Below are positions 22,577-30,652 of a DNA stretch of 34,786 nucleotides, in pieces. Made by a program: the position numbers and the translations under genes. Position 1 is the first letter of the stretch; every line of letters starts with the position of its first letter. This DNA comes from an uncultured Eubacteriales bacterium (GTDB lineage Bacteria > Bacillota > Clostridia > Oscillospirales > Oscillospiraceae). The notes under the pieces were generated by a model. The model saw only the letters and a program-made list of their open reading frames with translations. It was not told the origin of the DNA and did not search any database. Where the stretch lies: contig UQGJ01000022.1 in the NCBI GenBank assembly GCA_900540545.1, positions 1 to 34,786 on the forward strand, written 5' to 3'.

Positions 22577-22616
22577 GGGGGACGGCGGGCGCCCACAAGG
22601 GGCGCCCCTACGACCA
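22577..22616 (+). repeat. Short copy of the GGGCG-CC palindromic repeat
   Basis: GGCGGGCGCCCACAAGGGGC followed by GCCCCTACGA, a variant of the module at 18415 and 30571 in which both arms changed together. It lies between mreD and the PBP2 gene. Confidence 0.55.
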
Positions 22617-22630
22617 ACCCCGCCGTTTCC

Positions 22631-23143
22631 TTACAATCTCAGCGTCCTGACGATTTTCTTGCGCACCCACCTGTACCAGGGCCACAGCAGGCACACCCAG
22701 CACAGGGAGTAGAGCACCTCCGGCACCGCCACCCGCAGTAGGGCGGGCAGGGGGGCCATCTGGGTGAACATGCCCAAAAAGACCCGGCCGGCGTCGATGG
22801 CCGCCAGGACCAGGGCGGAACACAGCACGCACCCGCCGAAGTTAGGGCTGAGCACATACTGGCACAGGGCCCCCACGCCCCAGCACAGCAGGCACAGGCC
22901 CAGGGTCATGGCCCCGTGTCCGCCGTAGTAGACCGCGTCGCACAGCACGCCCATGGCAAGGCCGAACCCGGCCCCGCCCACGGCCCCCTCCTGGACGGCC
23001 ACCGCCACCGCCGCCACAGGCAGCAGCATGGGGATGACCCCGAACAGGGGAAAGCGGTTCAGCACAAAGGCGTCCAGCCACCACACCGGCAGGGTGCCCA
23101 GGGCGTAAAACAGCCATTTGAGGATAAAGTCCTGCCGGGTCAT
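22631..23143 (-). CDS. mreD: Rod shape-determining protein MreD
   Basis: 170 residues, nearly all hydrophobic with about five or six membrane spans, the length and pattern of MreD. It sits between mreC and the PBP2 gene, as in most Firmicutes, and is part of the elongasome membrane complex. GGGAGG lies 5 bases before the ATG at 23143. The longer frame to 23221 enters the AT-rich repeat and is rejected. Confidence 0.88.
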   Translation of the reverse strand: MTRQDFILKWLFYALGTLPVWWLDAFVLNRFPLFGVIPMLLPVAAVAVAVQEGAVGGAGFGLAMGVLCDAVYYGGHGAMTLGLCLLCWGVGALCQYVLSPNFGGCVLCSALVLAAIDAGRVFLGMFTQMAPLPALLRVAVPEVLYSLCWVCLLWPWYRWVRKKIVRTLRL

Positions 23144-23160
23144 GGCGGCCTCCCTTCGGG

Positions 23161-23285
23161 AATTGAAAATTGAGAATGGATAATTGATAATTGGGGACGG
23201 GGGATGCGCTCCTGCGTCCAAACCCCATCGTCCTCTCGTCCCGCCGCAGCGAAATTATCCATTATTCATTGTCAATTGTCAATTA
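23161..23285. repeat. AT-rich inverted-end element between mreC and mreD
   Basis: About 125 bp with ends built of AATTGAAAATTGAGAATGG and, inverted, AATTGACAATTGACAATG. The centre carries TTGGGGACGGGGGATGCG, which also occurs at 30650-30667. The right end overlaps the mreC stop codon (23283-23285). Confidence 0.65.
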
Positions 23286-24125
23286 TTCTACGATTTCAAA
23301 CTCCTTGATAATAAACACCTGGATCAGGCTGTCCAGGTCGCCGGCGGGGGAGACCACGGCGTAGCGGGTCATGCCAGAGGCGTCGGTGTGGAGGCTCTCG
23401 ATGGACCCCACCACCAGTCCGGCAGGGTAGCCGCCCCCCATGCCCGAGGTGAGGACCAGGTCCCCGGTGATGAGTTCGGTGTTCTCCGGCAGATAGGACA
23501 GCTTGAGCCGACCGTCCTGCATCAGGGCGAAGTCCCCCTCCAGGATGGCGGCGGAGTCGGTCCGGGCCAGCAGGCCGCCCATCTCCAGGTTGGCGTCAAC
23601 GACGGTGATCATCACCGAGTAGTTGGCCCCCACCTCGTCGATGACCCCCACCAGGTTCCACGCGGCGTCCACCACGCAGTCGCCCACCTCCACGCCCTGA
23701 TCGCTGCCCTTGCTCAGGGTGAGGGTGGAGGCCCAGTTGGTGCTGCTCTTGGCGGTGACGGTGGCCGACTCCAGGTCGAACTCCCGCTGCTTGGGCCGCA
23801 GGTCCAGCAGAGAGCGCAAGCGCTGGTTCTCCTTGCTGTCGGCCGCGCCCTCCCGGGCGTCGGCCTCCAGCTCGGCAATCTGCTGGCGCAGGCGCTCGTT
23901 CTCGGCCTGGAGGGCGTCGTACTGGAAGGAGTAGTTGTAGACCCCCTCCGCCCACTTGGCCACCGCGTCGGTGCCGTTGCGGATGGGGGTGGTGACGAAC
24001 CCCAGCAGGTTGGAAAAGGGGTTGGCGATGCCCCCCAGCGCATAAGAGGCCACCGCCGTGATGGCACAGAGCAGCACGGCGATGACCAGTATCAGCAATC
24101 CATTGTTGCGCAGGAAATCCTTCAA
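23283..24125 (-). CDS. mreC: Rod shape-determining protein MreC
   Basis: 280 residues: one N-terminal membrane span (about 8-30), a coiled coil (about 68-110, DALQAENERLRQQIAELEA), then the beta-barrel MreC core. It scaffolds PBP2 outside the membrane. The start is TTG at 24125 with GAGGAG 8 bases upstream; it overlaps the maf stop as TTGA, so translation is coupled. The longer frame to 24194 is maf antisense-frame sequence. The stop codon lies in the adjoining repeat. No mreB is present between maf and mreC, where many Firmicutes keep it. Confidence 0.92.
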   Translation of the reverse strand: MKDFLRNNGLLILVIAVLLCAITAVASYALGGIANPFSNLLGFVTTPIRNGTDAVAKWAEGVYNYSFQYDALQAENERLRQQIAELEADAREGAADSKENQRLRSLLDLRPKQREFDLESATVTAKSSTNWASTLTLSKGSDQGVEVGDCVVDAAWNLVGVIDEVGANYSVMITVVDANLEMGGLLARTDSAAILEGDFALMQDGRLKLSYLPENTELITGDLVLTSGMGGGYPAGLVVGSIESLHTDASGMTRYAVVSPAGDLDSLIQVFIIKEFEIVE

Positions 24126-24715
24126 TCCAGTTGCTCCTCTTTCCGTTTCAGCACTTCCACCCCGAACTGGCGCAGCATCTGCCCCAGGCGGCACAGGGGC
24201 AGGCCCATGACGTTGAAGTAGTCGCCCTCGATGCGCTCCACCAAGAGGGCGCCCACCCCCTGGATGCCGTAGGCCCCGGCCTTGTCCCTGGGCTCGCCGG
24301 TGGCGATGTAGGCGGTGATCTCGGCCTCGGTCAGTTCCCGGAAGGTCACGTTCGTCACCTCATGCCCGGTCAGCTTTTCCCCGTCCCGCAGGAGGGTGAC
24401 GCCGGTGTACACCTGATGCCGGGAGCCGGACAGGGCGGTGAGCATCTTGAAGGCCTCCAGCTCGTCGGCGGGCTTGCCCAGCACCGTGTCCTCCAGGCAG
24501 ACAATGGTGTCTGCGGCCAGGACCAGCTCCCCGGGCATGGCCTGGGCGGCCACGGCCTCCGCCTTCTGGGCCGAGAGCCACTCCACGATCTGGGCGGGGG
24601 GCAGGCCCTCCTCCACCGTCTCGTCGATGTCGGAGGCGGCCACCCGAAAGTCCAGGCCGATCTGCTCCAAAAGCTGTCTCCGCCGGGGCGACCCGGAGGC
24701 TAAGATGATGTCCAT
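24122..24715 (-). CDS. maf: Maf-family nucleoside triphosphate pyrophosphatase
   Basis: 197 residues. N-terminal ASGSPRRRQLLEQIG, AADTIV and LGKPAD, and the C-terminal GAYGIQG block identify Maf/YhdE. It hydrolyses non-canonical or modified nucleoside triphosphates (dTTP/UTP and modified bases) to monophosphates in the cytoplasm, and is often linked to septum formation. AAGGAG lies 10 bases before the ATG. It overlaps mreC by 4 bases, the common maf-mre arrangement. A repeat separates it from dut upstream. Confidence 0.94.
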   Translation of the reverse strand: MDIILASGSPRRRQLLEQIGLDFRVAASDIDETVEEGLPPAQIVEWLSAQKAEAVAAQAMPGELVLAADTIVCLEDTVLGKPADELEAFKMLTALSGSRHQVYTGVTLLRDGEKLTGHEVTNVTFRELTEAEITAYIATGEPRDKAGAYGIQGVGALLVERIEGDYFNVMGLPLCRLGQMLRQFGVEVLKRKEEQLD

Positions 24716-24741
24716 GTCATTTACACTCCTTATTGCCTTGG

Positions 24742-24918
24742 CTTCCCCTGGGGTTGGCTGTCTGTTAGCGGCTCTGCCGCTTACAGACAGCTCATGCCCT
24801 TTGGGTAGAAGCTGTCCGCGCAGCGGACTGATGAGGGGGACGCCCTCGATGGGAAGGCGTGTGGTTGAACCGGCCCTCCCCTCATCCGGCGCTTCGCGCC
24901 ACCTTCCCCCAGGGGAAG
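24742..24918. repeat. MITE-like repeat with CTTCCCCTGGGG inverted ends
   Basis: 177 bp bounded by CTTCCCCTGGGG and its complement CCCCAGGGGAAG. It contains three hairpins (a stem of CTGTCTGT-TAGCGGC, GTCCGC-GCA-GCGGAC, and GGCGC-TTC-GCGCC). The CCTCATCCGGCGC...CCTTCCCCCAGG tail belongs to a repeat type I recognise as common in gut Clostridia. It separates dut from maf. Confidence 0.7.
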
Positions 24919-24933
24919 ACTATCCGAGCGGCA

Positions 24934-25383
24934 CTATTTCCCCGTGGAACCGAAGCCGCCGGCGCCCCGGTCCGTCTGGTCCAGCTCATCCACCTGGACC
25001 AGAGCGGCCTGGACCACGGGCACCACCGCCAGCTGGGCGATGCGGTCGCCGGGCTGGACAGTGTAGGGCGCGTCGGAGAGGTTGGTCAGCCCCACGGAGA
25101 TCTCCCCCCGGTAGTCGCTGTCGATGACGCCCACCCCGTTGGACAGGCTGACGCCGTGCTTGATGCCCAGCCCCGACCGGGCGAACACCAGGGCCACGTA
25201 CTCCGCCGAGGGCAGGGCGATGGCCAGCCCCGTGGGGATGGACACCAGGGCCCTGGGGGCGATGGTGACGGGGGCGTCCACACAGGCGTGGAGGTCCATC
25301 CCCGCCGCCCCCGCGCTGGCGTAGAACGGCAGCGGGATGCTGTCCCCGATCTGCGGCCGCACGGCCTTAAACTTCAATTCCAT
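24934..25383 (-). CDS. dut: Deoxyuridine 5'-triphosphate nucleotidohydrolase (dUTPase)
   Basis: 149 residues, homotrimeric dUTPase type. All five motifs are visible: AGMDLHA, ARSGLG, GVIDSDYRGEI, PGDRIAQL and the C-terminal RGAGGFGSTG. Converts dUTP to dUMP plus pyrophosphate, limiting uracil in DNA and feeding dTMP synthesis. The ATG at 25383 has GGTGG 5 bases upstream; the frame begins four codons earlier, at 25395, without a site. It follows the U32 gene by 21 bases. Confidence 0.95.
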   Translation of the reverse strand: MELKFKAVRPQIGDSIPLPFYASAGAAGMDLHACVDAPVTIAPRALVSIPTGLAIALPSAEYVALVFARSGLGIKHGVSLSNGVGVIDSDYRGEISVGLTNLSDAPYTVQPGDRIAQLAVVPVVQAALVQVDELDQTDRGAGGFGSTGK

Positions 25384-25404
25384 ATCTTCCACCATTCTTC
25401 ATTC

Positions 25405-27492
25405 TTATTCCACATCCCGGTAGTACAGCCCCCGGGTGAAGTCGTTGGGTTCATAGCTCCCCCGGCCCAGATACCGCTCGGTGACCTGGACGCACTCCCT
25501 GGGGTTCTCGGTGGTGAACAGCAGCCGGACGGCCCAGGCCCCCACCCTCTGGTAGTCGGCCTGCTTGTCCGCCAGAAACAACTTTTTGGCGTTGAAAATC
25601 TCGTTGCGGTGGCCGGGGGCCTTGAGGACGGGGAATTTCTCCCCCTTCCGGTCGGTGAGCAGGTTGGGGTTGTCGCAGGCGCAGCGGCCGGAGCGGTTCT
25701 GGATGATGCAGTTCTCCGTGACCATCAGGGGCAGGCGGCCATACCCAATCAGTTCTATGTCCATGGCCTTGGAAATATCCCGGATCTGGGCCAGCTTCAG
25801 CTCGAAGGAGGCCGTGGCCGAGGCAAAGCCAAACTTTTTCAATTCCTTCAGGCTCTGGGAGTTGAATACCCCCAGGCCGTAGTCCCCTCGGAGGGTAAAG
25901 CCCGCCTCCCGGGCCGGACCGATGAGGTCCAGGGTGCCCACCAGGGCGTCGGCCACCCCCAGGGCCCGGACGGTCTCCAGGTCCCGGCGGAGGGCGTCCC
26001 GCTCCCGATCCCAGCAGATGCGGGGCAGGGTGACGGCCAGCCGGGTCGTCCCCCGGGCCATAGCCGCTTTGAGCCGGTCCGGGTGGGCGGCGGCCTCCTC
26101 CAGGGGCAGATAGAGGATGCCGGGGGCCAGGTCCACCAGGTCGTTGGTGAGCTGTTCCACCCGGCGGAGGGACACGGTCAGTATAGGCGCTTCCCGCCGG
26201 TTTTCATACCGCACGCCCGCGTGATACTCCCCCAGCCGGGGCTTTGCCACGGCGGAGCGCTGGGCGGTCAGCCCCTCCAGCACTTCCCGGCGCAGGGCGT
26301 TGAGGGCGGCCACGGGGACGCTCAGCCCCGGCTCCACCAGGGCGCGGACCCGCTCGCACCGGTAGGGGGTGCCCCCCGTGCGGGAGAGCTGGCCCTCCAC
26401 CACCTCGGGGGTGAGGGGCTTGGTCCGGGCCGCCTCGGGCACGGGGCCGGCGGCGGTGACGGTGCGCCCGTCCGGGTCCTGGACTCCCACCTGGACCGGC
26501 TCGCCGGGGCGGGCCATGGCGTAAAAGGTGACGGGGACCCGCTGGGCCTCCCCGTTCTGGTAGAGGTTCCGGGCCTGGTCGAACAGCTCCTTTGGCTCCT
26601 TTCCCTCCTCCCGGACCCCAAACATCTTGGGGCCGGTCTGGTCCAGGTAGTATCCCTCGGTAAAGCCCTGCCGGGAGAAGGCGGCCTCCAGCTGGGCCAG
26701 CTCCTCCGCCGTGGGCTCCCGGCTCTCCTTGATGGCACGGGCGTAGATGCCGGTGACCACGGCCACGTACTCCGGCCGTTTCATCCGCCCCTCGATTTTC
26801 AGGCACTTGACCCCCAGCTTTTTCAGCTCCTGGAGGTGGCCGGCCAGGGACATGTCCTTGAGGGACAGGGGGTTGGAATCGGCCCTGTCCCCCCAGCCGT
26901 ATTTCAGGCGGCAGGGCTGGGCGCACAGGCCCCGGTTGCCGCTCCGCCCCCCGATGACCGAGGAGAAAAAGCACTGGCCGGAGTAGCACATGCACAGGGC
27001 CCCGTGGACGAAGGTCTCGATTTCAATGGGGGAGTGGGTGCAGATGTACTCGATGGCGTCCCGGCTCAATTCCCGGGACAGCACCACCCGCTTCATGCCC
27101 AGCTCGGCGCAGCGCAGCACTCCATCCAGGGAGTGGACGGTGAGCTGGGTGGAGCCGTGGACCTCCATGTCGGGGGCCACCTGGCGGAGCATCCGCAGCA
27201 CCCCCAGGTCCTGGACCAGAATGGCGTCCACCCCGGCCTCGGCGGCGTCGGTGGCGGTCTGGGCGGCGGCGGGCAGTTCCCGGTCGGTGAGCAGGGTGTT
27301 GAGGGTCAAAAAGACCCTGGCCCCCCGCAAATGGCAATAAGAAACCGCCGCCGCAAGCTCTTCTTTCGAAAAGTTCTTCGCATTGCGGCGGGCGTTAAAG
27401 TCTCCATATCCCAGATAGACGGCGTCGGCCCCGGACTGAACAGCGGCAATGACCGCCTCCGGCGACCCGGCGGGGGCTAAGAGTTCCAGCAT
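25405..27492 (-). CDS. U32 peptidase-family protein with DUF3656 (RlhA / YrrO-like RNA hydroxylation factor)
   Basis: 695 residues. The N-terminal U32 domain starts ELLAPAGSPEAVIAAVQSGADAV and has the family signature around ETFVHGALCMCYSGQC with further cysteines in GNRGLCAQPC (Cys167, 174, 190, 194), likely iron-sulfur ligands. The long C-terminal part corresponds to DUF3656, as in E. coli RlhA. Relatives (RlhA, TrhP) are needed for cytidine or uridine hydroxylation in 23S rRNA or tRNA; the old collagenase label is probably misleading. GGAGG is 12 bases before the ATG, longer than usual. It is downstream of zapA, with a 406-base repeat in between. Confidence 0.85.
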   Translation of the reverse strand: MLELLAPAGSPEAVIAAVQSGADAVYLGYGDFNARRNAKNFSKEELAAAVSYCHLRGARVFLTLNTLLTDRELPAAAQTATDAAEAGVDAILVQDLGVLRMLRQVAPDMEVHGSTQLTVHSLDGVLRCAELGMKRVVLSRELSRDAIEYICTHSPIEIETFVHGALCMCYSGQCFFSSVIGGRSGNRGLCAQPCRLKYGWGDRADSNPLSLKDMSLAGHLQELKKLGVKCLKIEGRMKRPEYVAVVTGIYARAIKESREPTAEELAQLEAAFSRQGFTEGYYLDQTGPKMFGVREEGKEPKELFDQARNLYQNGEAQRVPVTFYAMARPGEPVQVGVQDPDGRTVTAAGPVPEAARTKPLTPEVVEGQLSRTGGTPYRCERVRALVEPGLSVPVAALNALRREVLEGLTAQRSAVAKPRLGEYHAGVRYENRREAPILTVSLRRVEQLTNDLVDLAPGILYLPLEEAAAHPDRLKAAMARGTTRLAVTLPRICWDRERDALRRDLETVRALGVADALVGTLDLIGPAREAGFTLRGDYGLGVFNSQSLKELKKFGFASATASFELKLAQIRDISKAMDIELIGYGRLPLMVTENCIIQNRSGRCACDNPNLLTDRKGEKFPVLKAPGHRNEIFNAKKLFLADKQADYQRVGAWAVRLLFTTENPRECVQVTERYLGRGSYEPNDFTRGLYYRDVE

Positions 27493-27559
27493 GAGCGGCA
27501 GTTACCTCCGGAAATCGTATAGTAGCGTTTGGAACGGGATTCTCCGCAGGGGCGGAGTC

Positions 27560-27822
27560 CCTCCGGGGGCACCCCTTTCCACGTGGAAAGGGGTGGGAAA
27601 GACGCCAGGGCCGCGGCCCTGGACCCGCGGGGCGGCGCCGACGGGGCATGGTGGTTGAAACCGGCTAGAGGTGACAAGTCTGCCGTTCTGCGCGTGCCCC
27701 GGCCGTTACGGCCTACCAAGCAGTCGGTCACCCTTGTTGCGTTGGCGCAACGCGCCTACCATGACAATGCCCGGCAAGGCGGGGGCGTAACGGCGGGCGG
27801 CTGATAGCCGCCCCTACATAGT
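27560..27822 (+). repeat. Dispersed repeat, type I copy
   Basis: Head: CCCTCCGGGGG, the perfect palindrome CACCCCTTTCC-ACGT-GGAAAGGGGTG, then GGAAAGACGCCAGGG. The body matches 30388-30596 (GGGGCGGCGCCGACG, GGTGACAAGTCTGCC, GCCCCGGCCGTTACGGCC, CCCGGCAAGGC) and ends in GGCGGGCGGC..GCCGCCCCTAC. With the tail to 27898 (no gene seen) it fills the 406-base gap between the U32 gene and zapA. The last 19 bases match the segment at 14078-14096 and touch the zapA stop. Confidence 0.82.
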
Positions 27823-27898
27823 CACAGCCACGCAAGAAGTACCAATCAAACCAGCCGCCCTTAGATTTTCCCCCATCCCGCCGGGGCGCCATTCTGCA

Positions 27899-28213
27899 TT
27901 ATTTCTTGTTCTGCAGCTTGAATATCTCCCGCTTGGCCTCGGACAGCTCCATTTTGAGCTTGGTGGCCTCCTCCAGGTACTCCTTGAGCTGGCGGCGCAG
28001 GTTTTCGCTGGCCTCCACCTCCTTGAAGTACTCGTCGGCGATGTTCAGCGCGCCCAGCACGGCCCCGTCCACCAGGGACACGTGGGCCTCGTTCACGACC
28101 TCCTGGACTTTGGCGTCCACGTGGGCGGCCACTTTCTCCATATACCCCTCGTCCTCGGTGGCCACCAGGGTATAGGTCTGTCCGGCAATGGACACGGTGA
28201 CTTTGTTTTTCAA
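27899..28213 (-). CDS. zapA: Cell division protein ZapA
   Basis: 104 residues, normal for ZapA. The N-terminal beta part (KVTVSIAGQTYTLVATED) is followed by helices and a C-terminal coiled coil (LRRQLKEYLEEATKLKMEL). It binds FtsZ and stabilises the Z ring. Start TTG at 28213 with AGGAGG 8 bases upstream. The promoter is an extended -10 (TGATATAAT). The stop TAA is at the border of a repeat, whose last bases may encode the end of the gene. Divergent from dnaD. Confidence 0.92.
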   Translation of the reverse strand: MKNKVTVSIAGQTYTLVATEDEGYMEKVAAHVDAKVQEVVNEAHVSLVDGAVLGALNIADEYFKEVEASENLRRQLKEYLEEATKLKMELSEAKREIFKLQNKK

Positions 28214-28244
28214 GGCGGTCCCCTCCTAAGGCTTTGTTTCCGAC

Positions 28245-28252
28245 ATTATATC
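28245..28252 (-). promoter_or_regulatory. zapA promoter, extended -10
   Basis: TGATATAAT on the minus strand, 32 bases before the TTG start. A TTTTTA at 17-bp spacing is the best -35, lying in the AT-rich loop of the dyad at 28259. Confidence 0.6.
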
Positions 28253-28258
28253 ACATCA

Positions 28259-28296
28259 GGGCAGAAATAAAAATAAAATTATCTTTAATTCTGCCC
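28259..28296. promoter_or_regulatory. Dyad between the divergent zapA and dnaD promoters
   Basis: GGGCAGAAATAAA and TTTAATTCTGCCC form 13-bp arms with one A-A mismatch and a 12-base AT loop. The dyad covers the -35 regions of both promoters, a position suited to a shared regulator. Confidence 0.5.
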
Positions 28297-28312
28297 GCTT
28301 TTCTTGTAGAAT
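28284..28312 (+). promoter_or_regulatory. dnaD promoter
   Basis: TTTAAT (28284-28289), 17 bases, TAGAAT (28307-28312). Predicted start about 28319, just ahead of GGAGG at 28329. Confidence 0.45.
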
Positions 28313-28341
28313 AGTCAGGATGAAGAATGGAGGTGGCGGCG

Positions 28342-29328
28342 ATGGCCCAAAACGTACTGCTCCCCGGCGGGGTGGTGTCCATGACGGCGGCGGCGGCGGA
28401 CCGGCTGATGAAGGCCGGAAACGGCGACGCGGCCCTGCTGTACCTCCACCTGCTGCGCCGGGGGGGCGAGTTCTCCCCCGACTACGCCCGGCAGGCCCTG
28501 GGCTGGACCGCCGACCGGGTCAAGTCCGCCTTTGATGCCCTGGCCGCCCTGGCCCTGGTGGACAAGGCTTCGGAGGTGGCCTCCGCCTCCACCCCCCCGG
28601 AGCCGGAGGGGCCGCCGGACTACACCTCCGCCGACATCGCCAAGGAGCTGGACGCCGGCGGGGCCTTCCCCCACCTGGTCTCCGAGCTGGAGCGGCGGCT
28701 GGGCAAGGTCCTGTCCCCGGCGGACCTGAAGATTCTGTTGTCCATCTACGACTACCTGGCCCTGCCCGCCGAGGTGGTCCTCATGCTGGTGACCTGGTGC
28801 ATCGAGGACACCGAGCGCAAGTACGGCGCGGGCCGGAAGCCCCGCATGTCCCAAATCCGCAAGGAGGCGTTCATCTGGCACCGCCTGGGGGTGGACACCC
28901 CCGAGGCCGCCGACGCCCACATCAAGAGCCTCACCCGTCTGCGGGACCGGGAGCGCTCCCTGCTGCCCCTCCTGGGCATCGCCGGGCGCACCCCGGTGGA
29001 GGGGGAGCGGAAGTTCATCAACGCGTGGGTGGACATGGGCTTCGACGACGAGGCCATCGCCCTGGCCTACGAGCGGACGGTGCTGAAAAAGGGGGCCCTG
29101 AACTGGGCCTATATGAACTCCATCCTCCGCTCCTGGCACCAGAAGAACCTGCACTCTGTCCCCCAAATCGAGGCGGGGGACTCGTCCTACCGCCGGGCCG
29201 CCCCCCAGGGACAGCGCCCCGCTGCCCCCGCGGGCCAGGGGGAAGCCCGGGCCAGGGAGGACATGGACCGCCTGCGCCGCCTGATGGGCGGCCAGACCGA
29301 CAAGGAGGGTGGCAGCAATGCCCTATGA
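28342..29328 (+). CDS. dnaD: DnaD-family primosome protein
   Basis: 328 residues. An N-terminal winged-helix region (about 5-80) with DnaB/DnaD-type helices is followed by two C-terminal DnaD (DnaB_2) domains: one around FPHLVSELERRLGKVLSPADL, and a second with the WAYMNSILRSW motif that matches the family's YxxxILxxW. In Firmicutes this protein remodels DNA at the origin and at restart forks and brings in the DnaI helicase loader. The ATG at 28342 has GGAGG 8 bases upstream; an in-frame ATG at 28327 precedes that site. It overlaps the next gene by 11 bases, so the two are coupled. The pairing with the loader supports the call. Confidence 0.86.
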   Translation: MAQNVLLPGGVVSMTAAAADRLMKAGNGDAALLYLHLLRRGGEFSPDYARQALGWTADRVKSAFDALAALALVDKASEVASASTPPEPEGPPDYTSADIAKELDAGGAFPHLVSELERRLGKVLSPADLKILLSIYDYLALPAEVVLMLVTWCIEDTERKYGAGRKPRMSQIRKEAFIWHRLGVDTPEAADAHIKSLTRLRDRERSLLPLLGIAGRTPVEGERKFINAWVDMGFDDEAIALAYERTVLKKGALNWAYMNSILRSWHQKNLHSVPQIEAGDSSYRRAAPQGQRPAAPAGQGEARAREDMDRLRRLMGGQTDKEGGSNAL

Positions 29329-30325
29329 GAGCAACGTCATGCGCCGGGCCAACCAGGCCCTGGAGCGGCGGCGGGCCGACCGCCAGACCGCCCTGGAGGA
29401 CCGCCGGGCGCAGATCTACAAGGAATTGCCCCGGGTGGCCGAGATCGACCGCCTCCTCCGGCGCACCATGGTCCAGGTCATCAGTCTCACCCTCCGGGAG
29501 GACGAGGGCGACCCCACCGCCGCCATCGGGGCCGTCCGGGCCAGGAACCAGGCCCTCCAGGCCGAGCGGGCCCAGCTTTTGACCGGCCATGGCTATCTCG
29601 CCGACGTGCTGGACGACGTCCCCTTCTGCCCCAAATGCCGGGACAGCGGCTGGGTGGGCGCCCGGATGTGTGACTGCCTCAGGGAGCTGTGCACCCGGGA
29701 GCAGATCAAGGAGCTGTCCAGCCTGCTGGACCTGGGAGGGCAGTCCTTCGACCTGTTCAGCCTGGACTGGTACAGCCCCCTGCCCCGGGGGGAGGGGGAG
29801 CCGTCGGCCCGGGAGAACATGGAGTTCATCTACGACGTGTGCCTGAATTACGCCCAGAAGTTCCGCTCCTTCCCGGTGCGGAATCTGCTGCTCTACGGCC
29901 CGCCGGGCTTGGGCAAGACCTTCCTCTCCGCCTGCATCGCCCGCACCGTCTCGGAAAACGGCTTTTCCGTAGTCTACGACACGGCGGTGAACGTCTTTGC
30001 CCAATTCGAGACCCAGAAATTCGGCCGGGACGAGGAGGAGAGCCGGGAGGCCAGGGACGGCACCCGCCGCTATCTGGGCTGCGACCTGCTGATTTTGGAC
30101 GACCTGGGCAGCGAAATGACCACCACCTTTATCCAGTCGGCCCTGTACCAGCTGGTGAATACCCGCCTCACGTCGGGCAAGCACACCATCATCAGCTCCA
30201 ACCTGACCCCCGACGACATCTACCGCCGCTACTCCCCCCAAATCGCATCCCGCCTGGAGGGGGAGTACCACATGCTGCGGTTCTTCGGGGAGGATATTCG
30301 GATCCTTAAGAAGCAGAGGATGTAG
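29318..30325 (+). CDS. dnaI: DnaI/DnaC-type helicase loader (AAA+ ATPase)
   Basis: 335 residues. An N-terminal region with a zinc-binding cluster (Cys104, 107, 118, 120: CPKCRDSGW, CDC), as in DnaI, precedes an AAA+ domain with Walker A GPPGLGKT (194-201), Walker B LLILDDLG (257-264), and sensor and arginine-finger region (ISSNLTPDDIYRRY, IASRLEG). It loads the replicative helicase onto DNA. AAGGAGG is 9 bases before the ATG. The gene overlaps dnaD and is followed directly by a long repeat block. IstB-type transposon ATPases are related, but the zinc cluster and dnaD neighbour favour the primosome role. Confidence 0.88.
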   Translation: MPYESNVMRRANQALERRRADRQTALEDRRAQIYKELPRVAEIDRLLRRTMVQVISLTLREDEGDPTAAIGAVRARNQALQAERAQLLTGHGYLADVLDDVPFCPKCRDSGWVGARMCDCLRELCTREQIKELSSLLDLGGQSFDLFSLDWYSPLPRGEGEPSARENMEFIYDVCLNYAQKFRSFPVRNLLLYGPPGLGKTFLSACIARTVSENGFSVVYDTAVNVFAQFETQKFGRDEEESREARDGTRRYLGCDLLILDDLGSEMTTTFIQSALYQLVNTRLTSGKHTIISSNLTPDDIYRRYSPQIASRLEGEYHMLRFFGEDIRILKKQRM

Positions 30326-30339
30326 GGCGGCGCTCCCGC

Positions 30340-30596
30340 GCGGGGGTCCTCTTTCTCATTTGAGAAAGAGGACGGAAAGAAAACCAGGGCTTCGGCCCTG
30401 GACCCGTGGGGCGGCGCCGACGAGGCAGGGAGGTTGAGACCGGCTTGTGGTGACAAGTCTGCCATCTTGCGCCTGCCCCGGCCGTTACGGCCTAACGTGT
30501 GGACGTTCACCCCTATGCGCTGGAGCGGCACGCCTGGCTTGGCGATTCCCGGCAAGGCTGGGGCAGGGACGCGGGCGGCCACAGGCCGCCCCTACG
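30340..30596 (+). repeat. Dispersed repeat, type I copy (left part of composite)
   Basis: Head hairpin GTCCTCTTTCTCA-TT-TGAGAAAGAGGAC, CGGAAAGAAAACCAGGG, a CCAGGG..CCCTGG stem, then the body shared with 27560-27822. It starts 14 bases after the dnaI stop. Confidence 0.85.
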
Positions 30597-30646
30597 GGGG
30601 TGGGGGTAGGCTGGTGCATGGCGGGCCGGGGTCGTCCCGCCCCACC
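30571..30646 (+). repeat. Dispersed GGGCGGCC-ACA-GGCCGCCC module (middle of composite)
   Basis: Same order as 18415-18492: palindrome, CCCCTAC, GGCTGGTGCATGGCGGGCCG, CGTCCCGCCCCACC. It overlaps the end of the type I copy. Confidence 0.8.
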
Positions 30647-30652
30647 GTTTTG

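Noticed and set aside
20380..22650. 756-codon plus-strand open frame opposite the PBP2 gene
   Set aside because: Low-complexity shadow of a confident gene; starts in an AT-rich repeat and has no motif.
24742..24918. Possible riboswitch or structured RNA upstream of maf
   Set aside because: The three hairpins and matched ends fit a common clostridial dispersed repeat better than a ligand-binding leader.
24859..27480. 873-codon plus-strand open frame opposite dut and the U32 gene
   Set aside because: Longest frame in the window but its composition is a shadow of two well-identified genes, and it begins inside a repeat.
29318..30325. IstB-type transposition helper instead of DnaI
   Set aside because: The AAA+ core is similar, but there is no IstA gene; the N-terminal zinc cluster and overlap with dnaD favour the primosome loader.
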